From: Bradysia coprophila
Lineage: Eukaryota; Arthropoda; Insecta; Diptera; Sciaridae
DNA length: 64,000 bases
Assembly: GCF_014529535.1 (NCBI RefSeq)
Contig: NC_050737.1
Location: forward strand, 3,530,714-3,594,713
Direction of reading: 5' to 3'
This document shows positions 1-12,902 of this stretch, piece by piece. The translations under genes and the position numbers were made by a program. Below the pieces are notes generated by a model. It was not told the DNA's origin and ran no database searches. It saw only the letters and a program-made list of their open reading frames with translations. How positions within the stretch are numbered: the first letter of the stretch is position 1; each line of letters starts with the position of its first letter.

Positions 1-356
1 ATTTGATGTATCACTTACAAGTGTAGCCTTTAAATGGCCAGAGAAATCTTTGGAAAACGTTAAAGCACTTATGGGGCCCCAGCTCTGGAGGGGTCGACCC
101 AAAATCGCCCATCTTCGAACTTAGCCTCACTATTTCAACTACCTTTCAGGGAAAAAAAAAATTTTGAAATCGGATTTGATTTACTCAAGATATCGACGTG
201 ACAGACGGACAGACGGACAGACAAAATTTTTATTGCGGATTCGGTATCTATGAACATAGGCAAACACTTTGCCCTTACCGTCTGCTTCGAATTCCATCAA
301 TTACACACGGCATCGTAATCCTATAAGCCCCTTCGTACTTCGTACGGGGCTAAAAA
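1..356. repeat. ACGGACGG repeat family, 3' part of a copy
   Basis: This copy is cut by the window start. It carries the landmarks of a dispersed family: GCTCTGGAGGGG, a short GACGGACAGACGG microsatellite, ATTGCGGATTCG, and a closing GTACTTCGTACGGGGC followed by TAAAAA. The same landmarks in the same order occur near 43.63-44.03 kb and 59.34-60.15 kb. No coding capacity is visible. It lies in the intron upstream of the first olfactomedin-gene exon seen here. Confidence 0.7.
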
Positions 357-418
357 CTGATCAGCGTAATCTTGCTCAGTGCACGATCTGTATCAAAAAC
401 ATTCCCATCGGTTGACCC

Positions 419-550
419 CAGGGCCTATTTTAAGTAATTTTATCTACCAAAAATTACCAAAATTACTTAAAAATACTAAAAGTGTTTTGGTAATTTTATT
501 TAGTAATTTTGGTAATTTTCGGTAAATAAAATTACTTAAAATAGGTCAAC
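419..550. mobile_element. hAT-type inverted-repeat element, copy 1
   Basis: It opens with CAGGGCCTATTTT and is almost wholly palindromic, with arms of about 45 bp rich in AATTACC units. The flanks GTTGACCC (411-418) and CTTGACCC (550-557) agree at 7 of 8 bases, which suggests an 8-bp target duplication, the size made by hAT transposases. The right tip is diverged (AAAATAGGTCAA). It has no ORF, so it is non-autonomous. It sits in the intron upstream of an olfactomedin-gene exon. Confidence 0.7.
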
Positions 551-585
551 TTGACCCTATCATAATATCATTTTTCTTAATGTAG

Positions 586-3500
586 ACTGAAGCATTTCCT
601 GAACCAGTTCAATACTGGAAAAGAAAAGCAGAAAATGTTGTTTTGGACTATAGCAGCAAGTACAAAATGGCATCGTACCACAGTGGGTGAGTTACCCCTA
701 TTCATGGGATATAAGAACCGCAAATAAATATTAACGTAATGCGCCTTAGTCCCATCCACTTGCGCAATCAAATTTTGTTTTACCGATTGTCCTTTCTTCA
801 CATTAATTCTCTCTTACAGTTACAAATCCAGAATGCAACTGAACATCACCAATGTACAGAAGGACGATTACGGTGAATATTTATGCGTCAGCAAAAATGA
901 AGTTAACACTACAACGGCAATAGTCTATGTAAATGGTATGTTTATGCAGCTTTATGTCGTCACGCTTTAAAAGATTCAACTTCGAAGCAATAAAAGCGGC
1001 ATGTCCACTCATGAAACAATTCAGGTGACGGGTGACCTGACCCGAGCCTGAATATAATTTGTCGACTGTGCCTGTCAGGTTCCTGAAATTTTTCATCTAG
1101 AAGACTGAACTGATAAATTTCAGAATGAAATCAGGTGTCTTAAGCTCTGCTTCAGACCAAACCTAACCTGTTCAGATGCTTTGTATTATTCCTTACGATT
1201 TCAAAATTCTGTTTTACCAAAGAATTATATTCACAGACAAAATGAAGCCGCCTAACAGAGGAGTGGACACAAATGCAATTGCCATTTTCGGAACGCTACC
1301 ACCAAATCGTGAATCGTATGAAGACATATGCGGGCCACCGGTGAAATGCACCGATTGTCAAATATCCACCGCAGCTAACTGCAAAGATACAATTGCTACG
1401 TTGTACGATCTGGTCGGAACGTTAGAAATAAAGCACGCGGAGAATCGTTCGTTTTCCTTATTTCACTCTCGTAAAATTGGAAAGTTTAATTTTTGGTTCA
1501 TTTGTTTGAGATTTTGTCGTAATATTCGTTCTTTACAAAAAAAAAAACAGATTGTGCTCTCAGCGCCGTTGGAAAGCCTGTCTATCACCACGAAAATAAC
1601 ATAACATTCGGCTCGTGGTTAAGGGATCCACTGCCTAAGACCAGTGAAATTGGCGAAAAAATTTGGATGACAAATGATTCGGACATTTTGCATATCTACG
1701 AATATAAAAACAAACAGGCCCATCAAAATAACACCGTGTTAAAAATGCATACACTCGATCCGCCAGGATTTCGTGTAAGTATTTCGAGCAAGCGGAAGGA
1801 GCTTAAACGGAAATATTTTGCTTCCCTAAATATTACTGTAACGGCTAGCACCGCTGAGTGTAGAGAAATTGTTAGCGTAAAAGTGATAAAAATGTCATCA
1901 ATTACGTATACTGTCACTGGCAGTGAAATGAATTTGCTCCAGCTGTTTCTTCAGCTGATCCACACAATCAAAAGTATTTAGACTTTATCTGCTAGTGCTG
2001 CTGCTAATACTTCGGCTCGGGCTATAAAGTTCCCACTGACCAAAATAAGAATTTGGAAGCACGTAGGTACTATTAATACAGTTTTACCACTACCACGCGC
2101 GGCTTCAACCTTAAAAACAGTTTTGATTTTATGTGTGGATCCGCTGAAAGACAGCTGAAGCAAATTCATGCTGAAATTTCACTGCCTCTGACTGTATGAA
2201 AATTACCAAGGCTTTTATAGTGAGCCATGCCGACTACTGGGTTCATATTTGCCAAAATAACACCTTTTGCACAAGTTAGGAGCAAATACTTTACCCAATT
2301 TGAGTCGAACATATTGCAGCACTAGTTAGTAAAACATTTTTTTTCTTTAGGGAAACGCTCACGTCATTTACAATGGATCGTTCTACTACCAAGAAAATAA
2401 AAGCGACAAAATCGTTCGATACGATTTGGAATTTTCTAAGCAAATTGGTATGTAGATCGAATTGTACAATATGTGGAATTGACGCTGATTCTCAATTATA
2501 TTTACAGAAACTAGAAGTTTATATAAGGCTGCAGGTATGCCAGTAACGCTGACGATCCAGTTAATATAAAATAATTAATTCTGACATTTCGCTTACAAAA
2601 TTTCAGCATCAGGACGGAATTTTCTCTATACAACCAAGTATAACTACATGGATTTCAATGTTGATGAAAACGGTTTATGGGTGATTTATGCGACAGCTGA
2701 TTCCAATTACACACACGTAGCCAAGGTAACAAATTAAAAGCTCTTCTAAACAATTCGGTTCACTTAAGCTACTGTGCCCTAAAAGAATTTTCATCATAAG
2801 GGGTTATTCACAAAGTCGCAAGCGAAAATTTACCAATTTCCGGACCCTTACCCCCTAAAACGTATTTTGAAAATGAACTCAGCCTTCCCTCCAAAGAGCG
2901 ACCGTAATTTGTGAATGGCCCCTAAGAGCTCTTTTCATCTATGATCAGTTTTTGATGGGATCGACAATCTTGCTATGTTTTCCATAGTTTAGCCTGTGGT
3001 CAATATCTGATTATAATGAAAAACGCAGCATAGTTTTCGATCCCATCAACGCATAATGCTCATGTGTTTTCACTCGATTATGTAGACCAAGAAGTCACGA
3101 TCTAGAGGTGAAATTATCGCTGATGCCGTTTCCAAAGTACCTATATAAACAATGAAGGTAATGCAATAGCGCAGTTTCGCACGGATTCCTATTTTCAGGT
3201 GAAGTCGCAGCTTGTGGTGTGGTGAAAACAAGAAAATAGGACGACGGCAACATTACACAAATGAATTCAACTGAAAGTCGGACGCGTATTTTCTCTGATC
3301 CACAGAGGATTTGCATTACCTTCAGTGTTTACATACTTTGGCCGTTTCAATATCGTTTAAGCGCACGTGCATCGAAAACCGTACTTTTCATGTTTCAAGC
3401 ACAACTTTCAACGGCCTCAGCATGTAATAGTATTTTACATGACTAGAGATAAAAAGATGAAAAGTAGGGTTTTCGTGTGAATTTTGTTGATTCGAGGCGA

Positions 3501-4222
3501 AGCCGAGGTCAATAAACATACGAAAACGAGACGTTTCAATTTTTATCCAGAGTTATGTAAAATACTATTTCATGTTTGTTCATAATTATAACTTGAAAAG
3601 CGACGTCTAGAGTATAACTCTTTGGTCGTATAAGTCCCTTTGACATTCCACCAAATTAACCGTATGCATTTCCATTCCCACAGTTGGATCCATTCACGTT
3701 GGAAGCCGAATACAATTGGAACATAAGCATAGATCATCATAAGGTTATCAATGAACGTTGAATTTATCATAAAACTGTGAAATTGATTTTTAAACTAACA
3801 AAAAAAAAGGTCGGTGAAATGTTCATAGTGTGCGGAGTTCTCTACGCAATCGATTCCGTTGTTGCAAGAAACACAAATATTCGTTTGGCACTGGATCTGT
3901 ACGAAAACAAGATACTCACAGACGTAAAGAATTTAAAGTTTACAAATCCATTCCGAAACACAACCACTGTCGGATATAATCATCGGAGCAAGGTATTTTT
4001 ACCTGTAAAATTGTATTGTCATTCGATGATAAATTATGCTGAATGAAATGAATCTCCCTCAAGGAATTGTACACATGGGATAGCGGAAATCAGCTAACGT
4101 ATCCGATTCTTTCCAACGACATTGGCTACAATAATTTATCCAGCAAATGGAGAGGCGGAACCGACTCTCAAATAAAAACTGGTTATACACGTTACCCTGC
4201 CAAGGCCGTTGAAAAAAAATAA
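586..4222 (+). CDS. Ig/olfactomedin-domain protein (colmedin/gliomedin-like), 3' part
   Basis: Coding exons: 586-686, 820-935, 1237-1470, 1551-1774, 2351-2447, 2508-2534, 2607-2725, 3684-3743, 3810-3992 and 4064-4222; all phases agree. The 5' exons lie before the window. The first two exons encode the end of an immunoglobulin domain (DDYGEYLCVSKN). After a linker the olfactomedin domain starts near HCALSAVGKPVYHH and includes GSWLRDPLP, HVIYNGSFYY, MDFNVDENGLWVIYA, HHKVGEMFIVCGVLYAID and the final ELYTWDSGNQLTYPI. Olfactomedin domains are extracellular beta-propellers; relatives with Ig and collagen parts (colmedin, gliomedin, UNC-122) act in cell adhesion and at synapses. Exon 2508-2534 is only 27 nt. 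The introns carry inverted-repeat elements at 1909-2195 and 3421-3574. The family call is firm; the exact orthologue is not settled because the N-terminus is missing. Confidence 0.9.
1909..2195. mobile_element. Inverted-repeat element (ACAGTCAGAGG ends), copy 1
   Basis: The left end reads ACTGTCACTGGCAGTGAAAT; the right end, reverse-complemented, reads ACAGTCAGAGGCAGTGAAAT. Homology of the arms continues through the CAGCTG-rich and GGATCCACACA stretches. A second copy of the same family is at 22479-22651. It has no coding capacity and lies within an intron of the olfactomedin gene. Confidence 0.7.
3421..3574. mobile_element. Short hairpin element with GAGGCGAAGCCGAGG apex
   Basis: The ends are mirror images: CATGTAATAGTATTTTACAT on the left and ATGTAAAATACTATTTCATG on the right. 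The central part holds a GC-rich palindrome, GAGGCGAAGCCGAGG, followed by TCAATAAAC. A diverged relative of the right half is at about 63483-63560. It has no ORF and is intronic. Confidence 0.6.
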
Positions 4223-4779
4223 TATTTCCTATCTTAGAATGTCGCATTTTAGTTACGTAAATGGATGCAATGGAAGAAAATACTTGATTAGATTATTCTA
4301 GTTTGTAATAATTCTTGTTACTCTGCTGTGGATGTGCAATGCAAAATATCACGCCGACGCCATTTGTAAAGGACAGCATTTTGAGAGGATTTTCTATACT
4401 GATGCCAACTTTAGGTTTTTGAAACTTTTACCTTTTCATCCCTATTGGTGAGGAAAACATTAGGAATTTTTTGTGTCTTGTCGATTCGAGAAGAGGGCAC
4501 TGAGATTTTTTTTTAAAAACTGATTCCTAGACTCTATTTTGGGCCCCTTCGAATGAATATCATGGCCGGCTGGCTGCAATCAGAACGACTTGACAGTTGA
4601 CTGTAGCTTTCGGTAGCTCTTTTACAAAAGTTAGTTTCGAAATAATGGGCTCAAGATGTTTTTAGGTCTTTTTTCTTCTAGAAAAAAATACCCTATTATG
4701 GCCGCTTTGTCTGTCTGTTACACAAATTTGGTAGTTTTGGTAGCTCTCAGTCGGTAGTTGGTATTTTTGGTAGTCGGTA

Positions 4780-5740
4780 GTTTCGGAAGTCAGTAGTTTT
4801 GGTAGCTGGATTGATGTTGCAATATGCAAAGCCACTATGAGCAAATCAACACCAGGCAAATAATAATTATCTGTTATCTGATAACCGATAGCTCACAGTT
4901 AACATTGCAATTCGAAAATTTGGTAGTTGGAAGCTGACTACCAAGATTATTATTGACTACCAAACGTAATATTCGACATCAGGGCCTATTTTAAGGAATT
5001 TAATTTCCAAAAATGTCACAAATTTCACAAAAATTCTTAAAATTTCCAAATTTTGTTTTCTGTTAGATCTCATTCCGAAGTAATCAGTTAAGCTCAAAGA
5101 CATGAAAAACAACTAAAAATGCAGTAAAAACAACATTTAAGATGCAATCTGTTGTGTTTTAGATGAAATGACGAAAAGTGATGGAAAAATTTGTGAATTT
5201 TTGGAAATTTAATTTCCTTAAAATAGGCCTTGTTCGACATAGATGTTTACTGTAGAAGAGCTAAGCACCGACTGACAAAATGATTCTACTTGCTCGCCTA
5301 TTTTTAGACAGAAAATTTGGTAGTTTTGGAAGTCAGTAGTTTTGGTAGCTGGATTGATGTTCCAAATTGCAAAGCCACTATGACCAAATCAACACCAGGC
5401 AAACAATAATTATCTGTTATCTGATAACCGATAACAGAGTTAACATTGCAATTCGAAAGTTTGGTAGTTGGTAGATAACCACCACGGCTATAATTGACTA
5501 CCAAGCGTAATTTTTGGAGAAGAGATGTTTGCTATTCGAGAACTACATGACGACTGACAAAATTATTCTATTTAAAGCTTAATTTTTGGTAGTTGACTAC
5601 CAAACTGGTAGTTGACGACAATGCTGATATAGATGTGGAAGAGATGTTTACTGTTTGAGAGCTGCACACCGACTGATGAAATTATTTAGGCTGCTTGCCT
5701 ATTTATAATTCGATAATGTGGTAGTTGACTACTAAATTGG
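4780..5740. repeat. Degenerate tandem duplication with GGTAGTTTTGG units
   Basis: A block beginning near GGAAGTCAGTAGTTTTGGTA is present at about 4786 and again at about 5325, with the same order of internal landmarks (TGGATTGATGTT, CAAAGCCACTATGA, AACACCAGGCAAA, TTATCTGATAACCG). A third, partial unit follows near 5635. The first unit alone carries the hAT-type element at 4980-5232, so that insertion came after the duplication. No gene is seen here. Confidence 0.7.
4980..5232. mobile_element. hAT-type inverted-repeat element, copy 2
   Basis: It runs from CAGGGCCTATTTTAAGG to CCTTAAAATAGGCCTTG and is flanked by a perfect 8-bp target duplication TTCGACAT (4972-4979 and 5233-5240). An 8-bp duplication together with CAGGG ends is typical of the hAT superfamily. 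The arms start with the near-palindrome GGAATTTAATTTCC and continue as repeated A/T tracts. It has no ORF. Confidence 0.88.
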
Positions 5741-5744
5741 TGAA

Positions 5745-7040
5745 AGTTGGTGGTGATGTTTATTGTTCAACACCTGGATATCGACTAATGAAACTATTCT
5801 GCCTGCTTGCCTCCAGAAAAAATCGAGAAAAAGAAAAAAGACCTCACCAGGCTTTAGCCGGTCTATTCTTGTCTCTTACTATGGCTCTACTTTTACTCCG
5901 CAAAAAAGTAGTCGATCAACTTTTGTAACTAGAAACTATCGCAAGCTAAGCAAAGATATGAGCTAAAATAACGGTAGTGACAGCATTGAACTCACTAAAA
6001 ACGTTGATATTTTTCTGCTGTTTACAAAACAAACCGTTATCGCTATACAAAATGAGTAAACGATATACCGAATGGACACTGTCTCACTATTAATGTGTCC
6101 AAGTCCATTCCGTTTGCATTTATGTGAATCACATTCTATCGCGCTATTTAATCATCTCTATAGCACAACGATTATAATAGTGTGGTACACAATGTGTGTC
6201 CTATACATACATTATGTTCCGCTTTAGTCAAAATATTCTTTTCCTGATGTGCTGGCTTCCGCCGTTGCTAGATTAGAATGTATTGTTCATGGATTAGAAC
6301 GACATGACGTGCAAAAAAGCAACTTATACAAAGGTCGAATGTTTCTTTTGCGTCGACTCTTGTTTGTTGTTTCGTTGCACGTTGTAGTTTGTTATCTTTG
6401 GTGAATAATCGTGGTTATTACATTCGAGACGACCTTATATGAGGCTGAGACATTATTTTTATGTTATCTCGATGCATATACGCATATGGTATAATCAAAT
6501 TCCAGTTAGTACGAGCCGATGCTCGATAATCGATCAGAAACAGGCAGGTGACATATATCTATCATTCATTGGGTACGAAATTAGCTTTAGACATTCGATT
6601 AGGCTAAATCAATTTTTCATTAGCGATGTGGTAGTCGTACAGGCATGACCTCTATCAATTGATCAGTCCTTATTATGTATCACTCACGGACACTCACTCT
6701 AACGCAAGATGATAAATATCCATAGCTGTATGAAACATTTATCGCATTACTCAGAGAGATGATAAGTTGTCCAAAATAACTTGAGACTTACATCGGCATC
6801 TAATGTTGTAGTAATAAGGAAAGAGCTGAGAGTATCTTCACCTCGCTCTTGCAGCGCAAAGATCTGTTTGATTTCTACAGAACTCAAAGCAACTTATAAC
6901 ACGAGTTATAATGTTCTCATTTTTGATATAAAAGGAAGATTATCGTGATGAATATACGCTTTGCACTTGCCCTATACCTAATCGGTTTTCCGTCATTGTT
7001 CAGTTAAATATTAAATTTTAATCAGTTAAGCTCCAACAAA
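5745..7040. other. Intergenic, no gene recognised
   Basis: AT-rich sequence with only short, non-conserved reading frames. It ends in the promoter region of the atlastin-like gene. No RNA gene or transposon end is recognised. Confidence 0.5.
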
Positions 7041-7042
7041 CT

Positions 7043-7050
7043 TATAAAAG
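7043..7050 (+). promoter_or_regulatory. TATA box of the atlastin-like gene
   Basis: TATAAAAG lies 62 bases before the ATG at 7105, giving an expected transcription start near 7073 and a short 5' leader. This supports the chosen start codon. Confidence 0.55.
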
Positions 7051-7104
7051 CCTATTGCCGTACACTGCGTGCAGCGGTTAGTCGCTCGCGAATATTCAGT
7101 GAAC

Positions 7105-10100
7105 ATGAAGGCGATCGCGGGTATTTTATTCGTGTTTGTTACGGTTGGTGTTTCGTTTCCAACAACCACTGCTCAAGGAAATATCGAAGCCGTGCAAATC
7201 GTAGAGCCAACAAAAACCCATTCGTTGCAATATGTGAAAGACAATAAACTGGAGGAAATTTTAAACAGTGATGAAATTAAAGATCGTTACGTTGCTGTTG
7301 TGTCCATCGTTGGGCTCGTACAATCTGGCAAAAGTTTTATGCTGAACCTTTTCTTGAACTATCTACGTGAAACGGTAATGAACGTGAACGTTTAATTCAC
7401 GAGTTGAAAGTAAACTTAGAAATTGTTAATTCATCACAAGGATCGCTCACAAGAAAATGAAAATATTGACAGCGTCTTGAAAATATAGTGATAGTGAAGT
7501 ATAAGCGGTACAAATATGTTCTCAGCTTTAGCAACACATGTGATACATAGAATATCTAAATTTTCTACCATTGTAACGTGGGATAGCTAATTGAAAAGGT
7601 TTTGATGAATTCTAGGAATTCTAGAGCAGGTCCTATTTTCGATAATTTAAATTCTCGAAATTATCGAAAAATTCTCGAAATTATCGAAAAATTCTCCAAA
7701 AGTAAATTTAAGAATTTCGATAATTTTTGGAGAATTTAGAGAATTTTTCGATAATTTAAATTATCGAAAATAGGCCCTGTCATAGAGCGCAAAGCTATCG
7801 TTTCCCACATCTCCCGCTGGTAAATTTTGAAACGATTATTTCGGAGCTTTATGTTGAATATAGACAGGTAGATTTTTAAGAGGTCAAATGTATCAACAAA
7901 TCCGGGAATTTATCAACGTTTTTACTGTGTTTAACACTGTAAACAGGTTGATTAGCATGAGTGCTTCTTATTTTAAGTGCAAACTCACAATAAATCAGAG
8001 TCGTAACTAAGAGGTGGAAGAGTGACATTGTCTCTCATTCTTCTAAATTGATATTTTTTGCGATTTGCCTATTCTGAAGTGGTTACGTCTCTGCAATAAA
8101 TGTATCTAAATTTACTATGGAACTGCGGGAAACGATTGGTTTTGAAATAATTTCAGCCATGTTACTAAAGCCCATTAAAGGTCAATCTGCTTGACAAAGT
8201 GGTAGAAACTATGGACTGTACAAAAACTGTTTGCTACAACCACTCACGATATTTTGAATGTCTCAATCTAAAAATTTAGAAAATTTGTGGAAATGGGTCA
8301 GGAGAATTTTGTTCTTACTCAAACATTTTCTCAGTAAAGAATTCATTCAGGTTTATGGAATTTTTTGGTTTGTAGTAGCTGTCCATAGTAGAGCTGAATT
8401 AATGCAAGAAGTATTTAGAGCTTAAAGTATTTGCTATTCACACACACATCAAATAGATTTTTAATTGGTTCACTTTTGTACTTTTGAAAAACTTACGCTT
8501 TATTTGGGACAGTACCAAATCTTTAGTCGATTCACAAATGGAACATACGACACCGATTGGATGAACATGAACGTCACAAATGGATTCAAAACAGCACAGA
8601 ATCGAAATGGCACAACTAAAGGTATCTGGGCCTGGCCAGAAATATTCATACACGACAATATAACCTATGGTTCAGAAAGTGGCAACAAAGTCGCCATTAT
8701 CCTACTCGACACGGAGGGATTATTTCACATCGACACCAACCTGCGACACAATACCGTCATATTTGCTCTGAGCACGATGTTTTCATCGATGCAAGGTTAC
8801 AATGTGTTCAAGGATGTTAATAGCGACACTATGCAATTTCTTGATATATTCAGTATGTACACGGTGTACGGATCAAGTTTAATGGCGACGCAATCGATTC
8901 AATCGACAGAAAATCCATTCCAAGATTTCTATTTCATTGTACGCGACTCTGACCACCTCGATGAAAGTGAAAGCGTTATTTTGAAACGCATTTTCCCTGA
9001 CGATGGTAACGATCAGAATCGAGAGATGAAGGAGCGAATTAAATCAGTCTTCAAGAAAATTAGGGCATTTCAAATACCTCATCTGGGTGGAAATGTTAGT
9101 AGGGTCACATTCAACGGTGACGCTGCCCTAATCGATCAAAGGTTTAAAGACAAAGTTGCAACTGTGGTAACAGATGTTCTTGCACCGGAGAGTATTGTCA
9201 TCAAGGAAATAAACGGTGAACGCGTCAAAGCGAAAGACTTGGCGCATTTTTTGAAATCATTCACAGACATTGTTGAAAACAATGTTACAATAGCGACGAC
9301 CCTTGTGGAGGTAAGTGATATTTGTACTATACAAGACAGTTTTCATTTGTATCATTTCATTATACGAAAAAATTGTCCACGTATTGCTCCTAAAGTCGGT
9401 CGACAACAATTTTTTTTTGTTTTTTAAATTTTATTATCAATTGCATTTTTTAACCGAATAGGTATTGGCTAACGCAAGTAACTGGATGGTATATGCAAAC
9501 TATGTAGAGCATTACGATGATTTAATGCGTTCGAATTTTAACACAGTCAGAAACACTTCAAGGCCATATTTTAAGCCTGATGAACTCCATCAAATCCACT
9601 TAGAAAATAAGAACGCATCAATGTGCCAGGTTTGATACGACGTTGATAATGACTATAATAATGATAAGTAAGGATATAGGCTATTTGCATTTGCGAATGC
9701 TATAAGATAATGCTAATGCTTATTCATTACATGAACTAACAATTTTGTGATAAAAGCAAACTCACAAGTTTGAGTAGGGTGCCGATTGTTTTCGTGTATG
9801 ATTGAAAAGTTTTCCACAATATAGGTCAATTTTCCTGTTCCACTGACCTGCTCTAATTTCCCAGTCATAAATAATTTTCCTATTTCCAACTCATTTGCCG
9901 TTTTCAATTCATTTCCCGTTCAAAATTAATTTCCCGTTTCCAACTCATTTCCCGTTCTGAACCACTCATTTCCCGTTTCCAACTATTTATCTTCATCTAA
10001 AACTTGGGAAACATTAAAATATGAGTTTCGTCAAAGATTACGTGTACCAAACTACCCGTCATTTTATGGAAAATTTATCGGAACAGAAATATCGCTACAA

Positions 10101-10445
10101 ATTGTAATTTTTTATTTAACACAGTTCAAGAATCGAATCAAACTTGGTGGTGAGAAATTCGCCTCTCCATTTGAAAAAATGCTCAATGACACCATTGACG
10201 AACATTTCATTAATTTCTGTGACACCAACGATAAGATGCGATTGGAATTTCTCAGAGAACGGAATGTCAGTCTGAGCAAATTGGATGGTAAACAGCTATG
10301 GATTTTGGTCGGTTTAGTTGTTGCTGTCGCATTTTTTGCTGGTGTTCAGACTTTACGTAAGAAACCAGAATGTTTATCACGTTGTCGGAATGCTCAGACA
10401 CCGAATCAAATGAAAGCTGTGACAGAAATCACAACAAAAGCTTGA
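7105..10445 (+). CDS. Atlastin-like GTPase with signal peptide (lumenal orientation predicted)
   Basis: Exons 7105-7374, 8513-9310, 9462-9629 and 10125-10445 encode 518 aa. The G domain is intact: P-loop GLVQSGKS (about residue 76), switch threonine in NGTTKGIWAW, DTEG (LLLDTEGLF) and the RD motif (FIVRDSDH). This is the atlastin/GBP type of dynamin-like GTPase. Canonical atlastins fuse ER membranes with a cytosolic G domain and two membrane segments near the C-terminus. Here the protein begins with a hydrophobic signal peptide (MKAIAGILFVFVTVGVSF) and has one C-terminal membrane segment (LWILVGLVVAVAFFAGV) and a short tail. About ten N-X-S/T sequons occur across the G and middle domains, as expected of a protein facing the lumen or cell exterior. 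An upstream in-frame GTG was not used; ATG 7105 follows a TATA box. The family is firm; the topology is inferred. Confidence 0.88.
7627..7779. mobile_element. hAT-type inverted-repeat element, copy 3
   Basis: The ends are CAGGTCCTATTTTCGATAA and AAAATAGGCCCTG. The flanks TTCTAGAG (7619-7626) and TCATAGAG (7780-7787) match at 6 of 8 bases, a decayed 8-bp target duplication. The arms consist of alternating AAATTATCG and AAATTCTCG units. It lies in intron 1 of the atlastin-like gene. Confidence 0.75.
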
Positions 10446-12902
10446 GAATGAAATGTCAATTTATGAAAAGTTTGTTTTTAAAGAAAAAGTTAATTGTTTT
10501 AAAATTCTTTATATGTCGCTGAAATTTCCCTTTAGCCATCGTCTCAACGTTCCCTGAAGCAAGACCAATAGTACTTAGTTACATATTTTAGGCCGAGACT
10601 ATCTATTTTGATCATGAAGACATTATGAATCATTGTTATGTAATGATTAATAGTATGTCCGCATCCCGTCCTAAAAAAGTGTCATTATGGGTCTTTCCAA
10701 AGGCCCAACGGAGAATTTAGTGTACTTCCGAATCTTTACAAGTTTTAACTAAGCGAACTGAAGCTAGAGTGGGCTGAGATGGTAAATATTTCACAGAACC
10801 TAACAGATTGGGTTTTGTCTTAATAACTTGCAATTTTATTCCCATTCGAGGTCTTACGAACTATTAAAGTTAGTACGTCGTTTGAACCACTTCAAATTTC
10901 GAGGCAAAGAGCATCTGCCTAAATGCTTAGTCTAGTAGAGATACAGCAATTTTGATGACCGATCACAAAGTGGCTAAATCGCTAAATGGAATGCCATTCG
11001 CTCATATTAGCATGCCATTCGTTCGTATTAAAGTATAGTTTCCACTTAAAAAGAGCACTCCGTTTAGCCTCCGTCTACATGACAGTTGTAAAATAGAACA
11101 AAAGAACTGTCACGCAAACGGAGTGGAAATTGAATTTATTTCAATTTTTTATTGCCTCTCTAAACTAACGCAACACGCTTGAAGTCCAAAATGGCGATCA
11201 AATCATTGGAAATTCATTTAGAAACTTCGCTTAATAGTTTCATATTATTTGTTAATAACTTCTGTTCCTAAGACCTAACAATATACACAATATGTCCTAG
11301 CGAGAGAAACCTTACAACAAACAAGAAAAGTTCCTACGCAGATACCTAACAAGAAATGACCCTACACAGAGACGTAACTACAGAAATCAACAATAATGTG
11401 AACGTGATAAGTAGAATTTGTTGCCCCGACAATTGCTCATCACAGACTGATCGTTACATTAATTAGTACACAAACGTATTTGATTTGGTCACAGGCTGTG
11501 ACAGTATAAAGCCTTATATATTTAAATACTGACACCAGTATATAAACGAGTCATTTTTTTCGCTCCAAAAAGTTTTTGATTTTCAACCGTGCTTGCACCA
11601 TGTCTCTCTAGAGTGCTCTGTAGGTGCGATAGAACTGATTGGGATCGCAATCAATAGGGTATGGAATTCTAATAGCCATAGTATCAACAAATTGGTATCG
11701 TGGGGTTTAGATAGGCTGTAGCAACTCATTGAAGTTGAAAATTGACGATTTTTGGAAAGTTCTACAGGTATCCACGCCTGAGTGACAGAAGTGGTAATTA
11801 GATGTACTTTTTTATATATTTATTTTATTCACTCAAGTTTATCAATTTCCATAAATAATTCAGCTTATAATAAATTTAGGGCTTTTTCAAATTTATACAT
11901 GGGATTTCAATATAATTTGCTTATGGGCTTGAAAGTTCGGAAAAGTGAGTTTAATTTTTTTAATAAATGGAATTTCAATTGGGTAAACCCTTTCAGATTG
12001 AAAAAAAGACGTGAAAACAATCAATATTCTAGTTTTTTTTTTATTAGTTGTACTAGTGTAGGGACATAACCTCTACCAATATCCAAAAAATTATTTTTTG
12101 AAAACTTTCTACATAGGAAGTTTACAGTGGTCCAAAGTTGTGAAACTCAGCGACGACAACTAGGTCACATTCATGATAATGTTTCTGCTTAATTGGTTTG
12201 CTGCTAGTCTCAGCTTTCCAACAATACCGCATTTGCTATATCTCGCGTCAACAGTGCCGTTCTATTGGGTGCCTGAATGAGGTTAGATAATGTTATGAAA
12301 TTGATTTTGTCCAATGACGTCTTTCAGTTCTGTCCATCCAAAGCATATCCGGAAAATGCTTATCGTTTCTGATTGGAAGTTGACTTATTTCTAGATGTGA
12401 TGGTAAGTTTAAATATAATTTAAAAAATCCATTGTGTAAGAAATAGTTGATGTGACTCTATTTATTTGTTAAACAAACACGAGAAAATTATACAAAAATG
12501 CTATACGCTAAAAATGTAAGGAAACTCGTTTCATGTTCATCGCACTCGGTTTTATATTTTTTTGCTATCTTTTCGATGACATTTTTTTTAATAGTGTACA
12601 CGATAATACACTGTCAAATTTTGTTCTTTTATTTGTGTAACTGTCTGGCTTAGTTTATTGCTAGGAAATGTTTTCCTTTATATCGGTTCTTGTTGAAATT
12701 GATGTATATTATATCTGCATTAGATTCTTATGATGAATTTGGATTTATGTTCAGTGTTTTTCGTGTTGGAAATTTACGAACACTATTCTTCTCATTATTC
12801 AAAAAATACACTTCCCTCTGTCCCAAACTGGCTCGATGAACTAACCGAAAGCCAACGTGATTTTCTCCCATTTCGGATTCGATTTTGGGCATATTTATTC
12901 GT
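10446..12902. other. Intergenic between atlastin-like and clip protease genes
   Basis: No gene is recognised. The stretch contains a one-armed copy (about 11032-11149) of the TAA-targeting element described at 31019-31230. An ORF of about 95 codons near 11.8 kb is AT-rich and resembles nothing. Confidence 0.5.
11032..11149. mobile_element. Half copy of Harbinger-like MITE
   Basis: It starts AGTATAGTTTCCACTT directly after TAA, as the full copy at 31019-31230 does, and follows that copy closely through ACTCCGTTTAGCCTCCGT to the A/T-rich centre. The second arm is missing. Confidence 0.7.
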
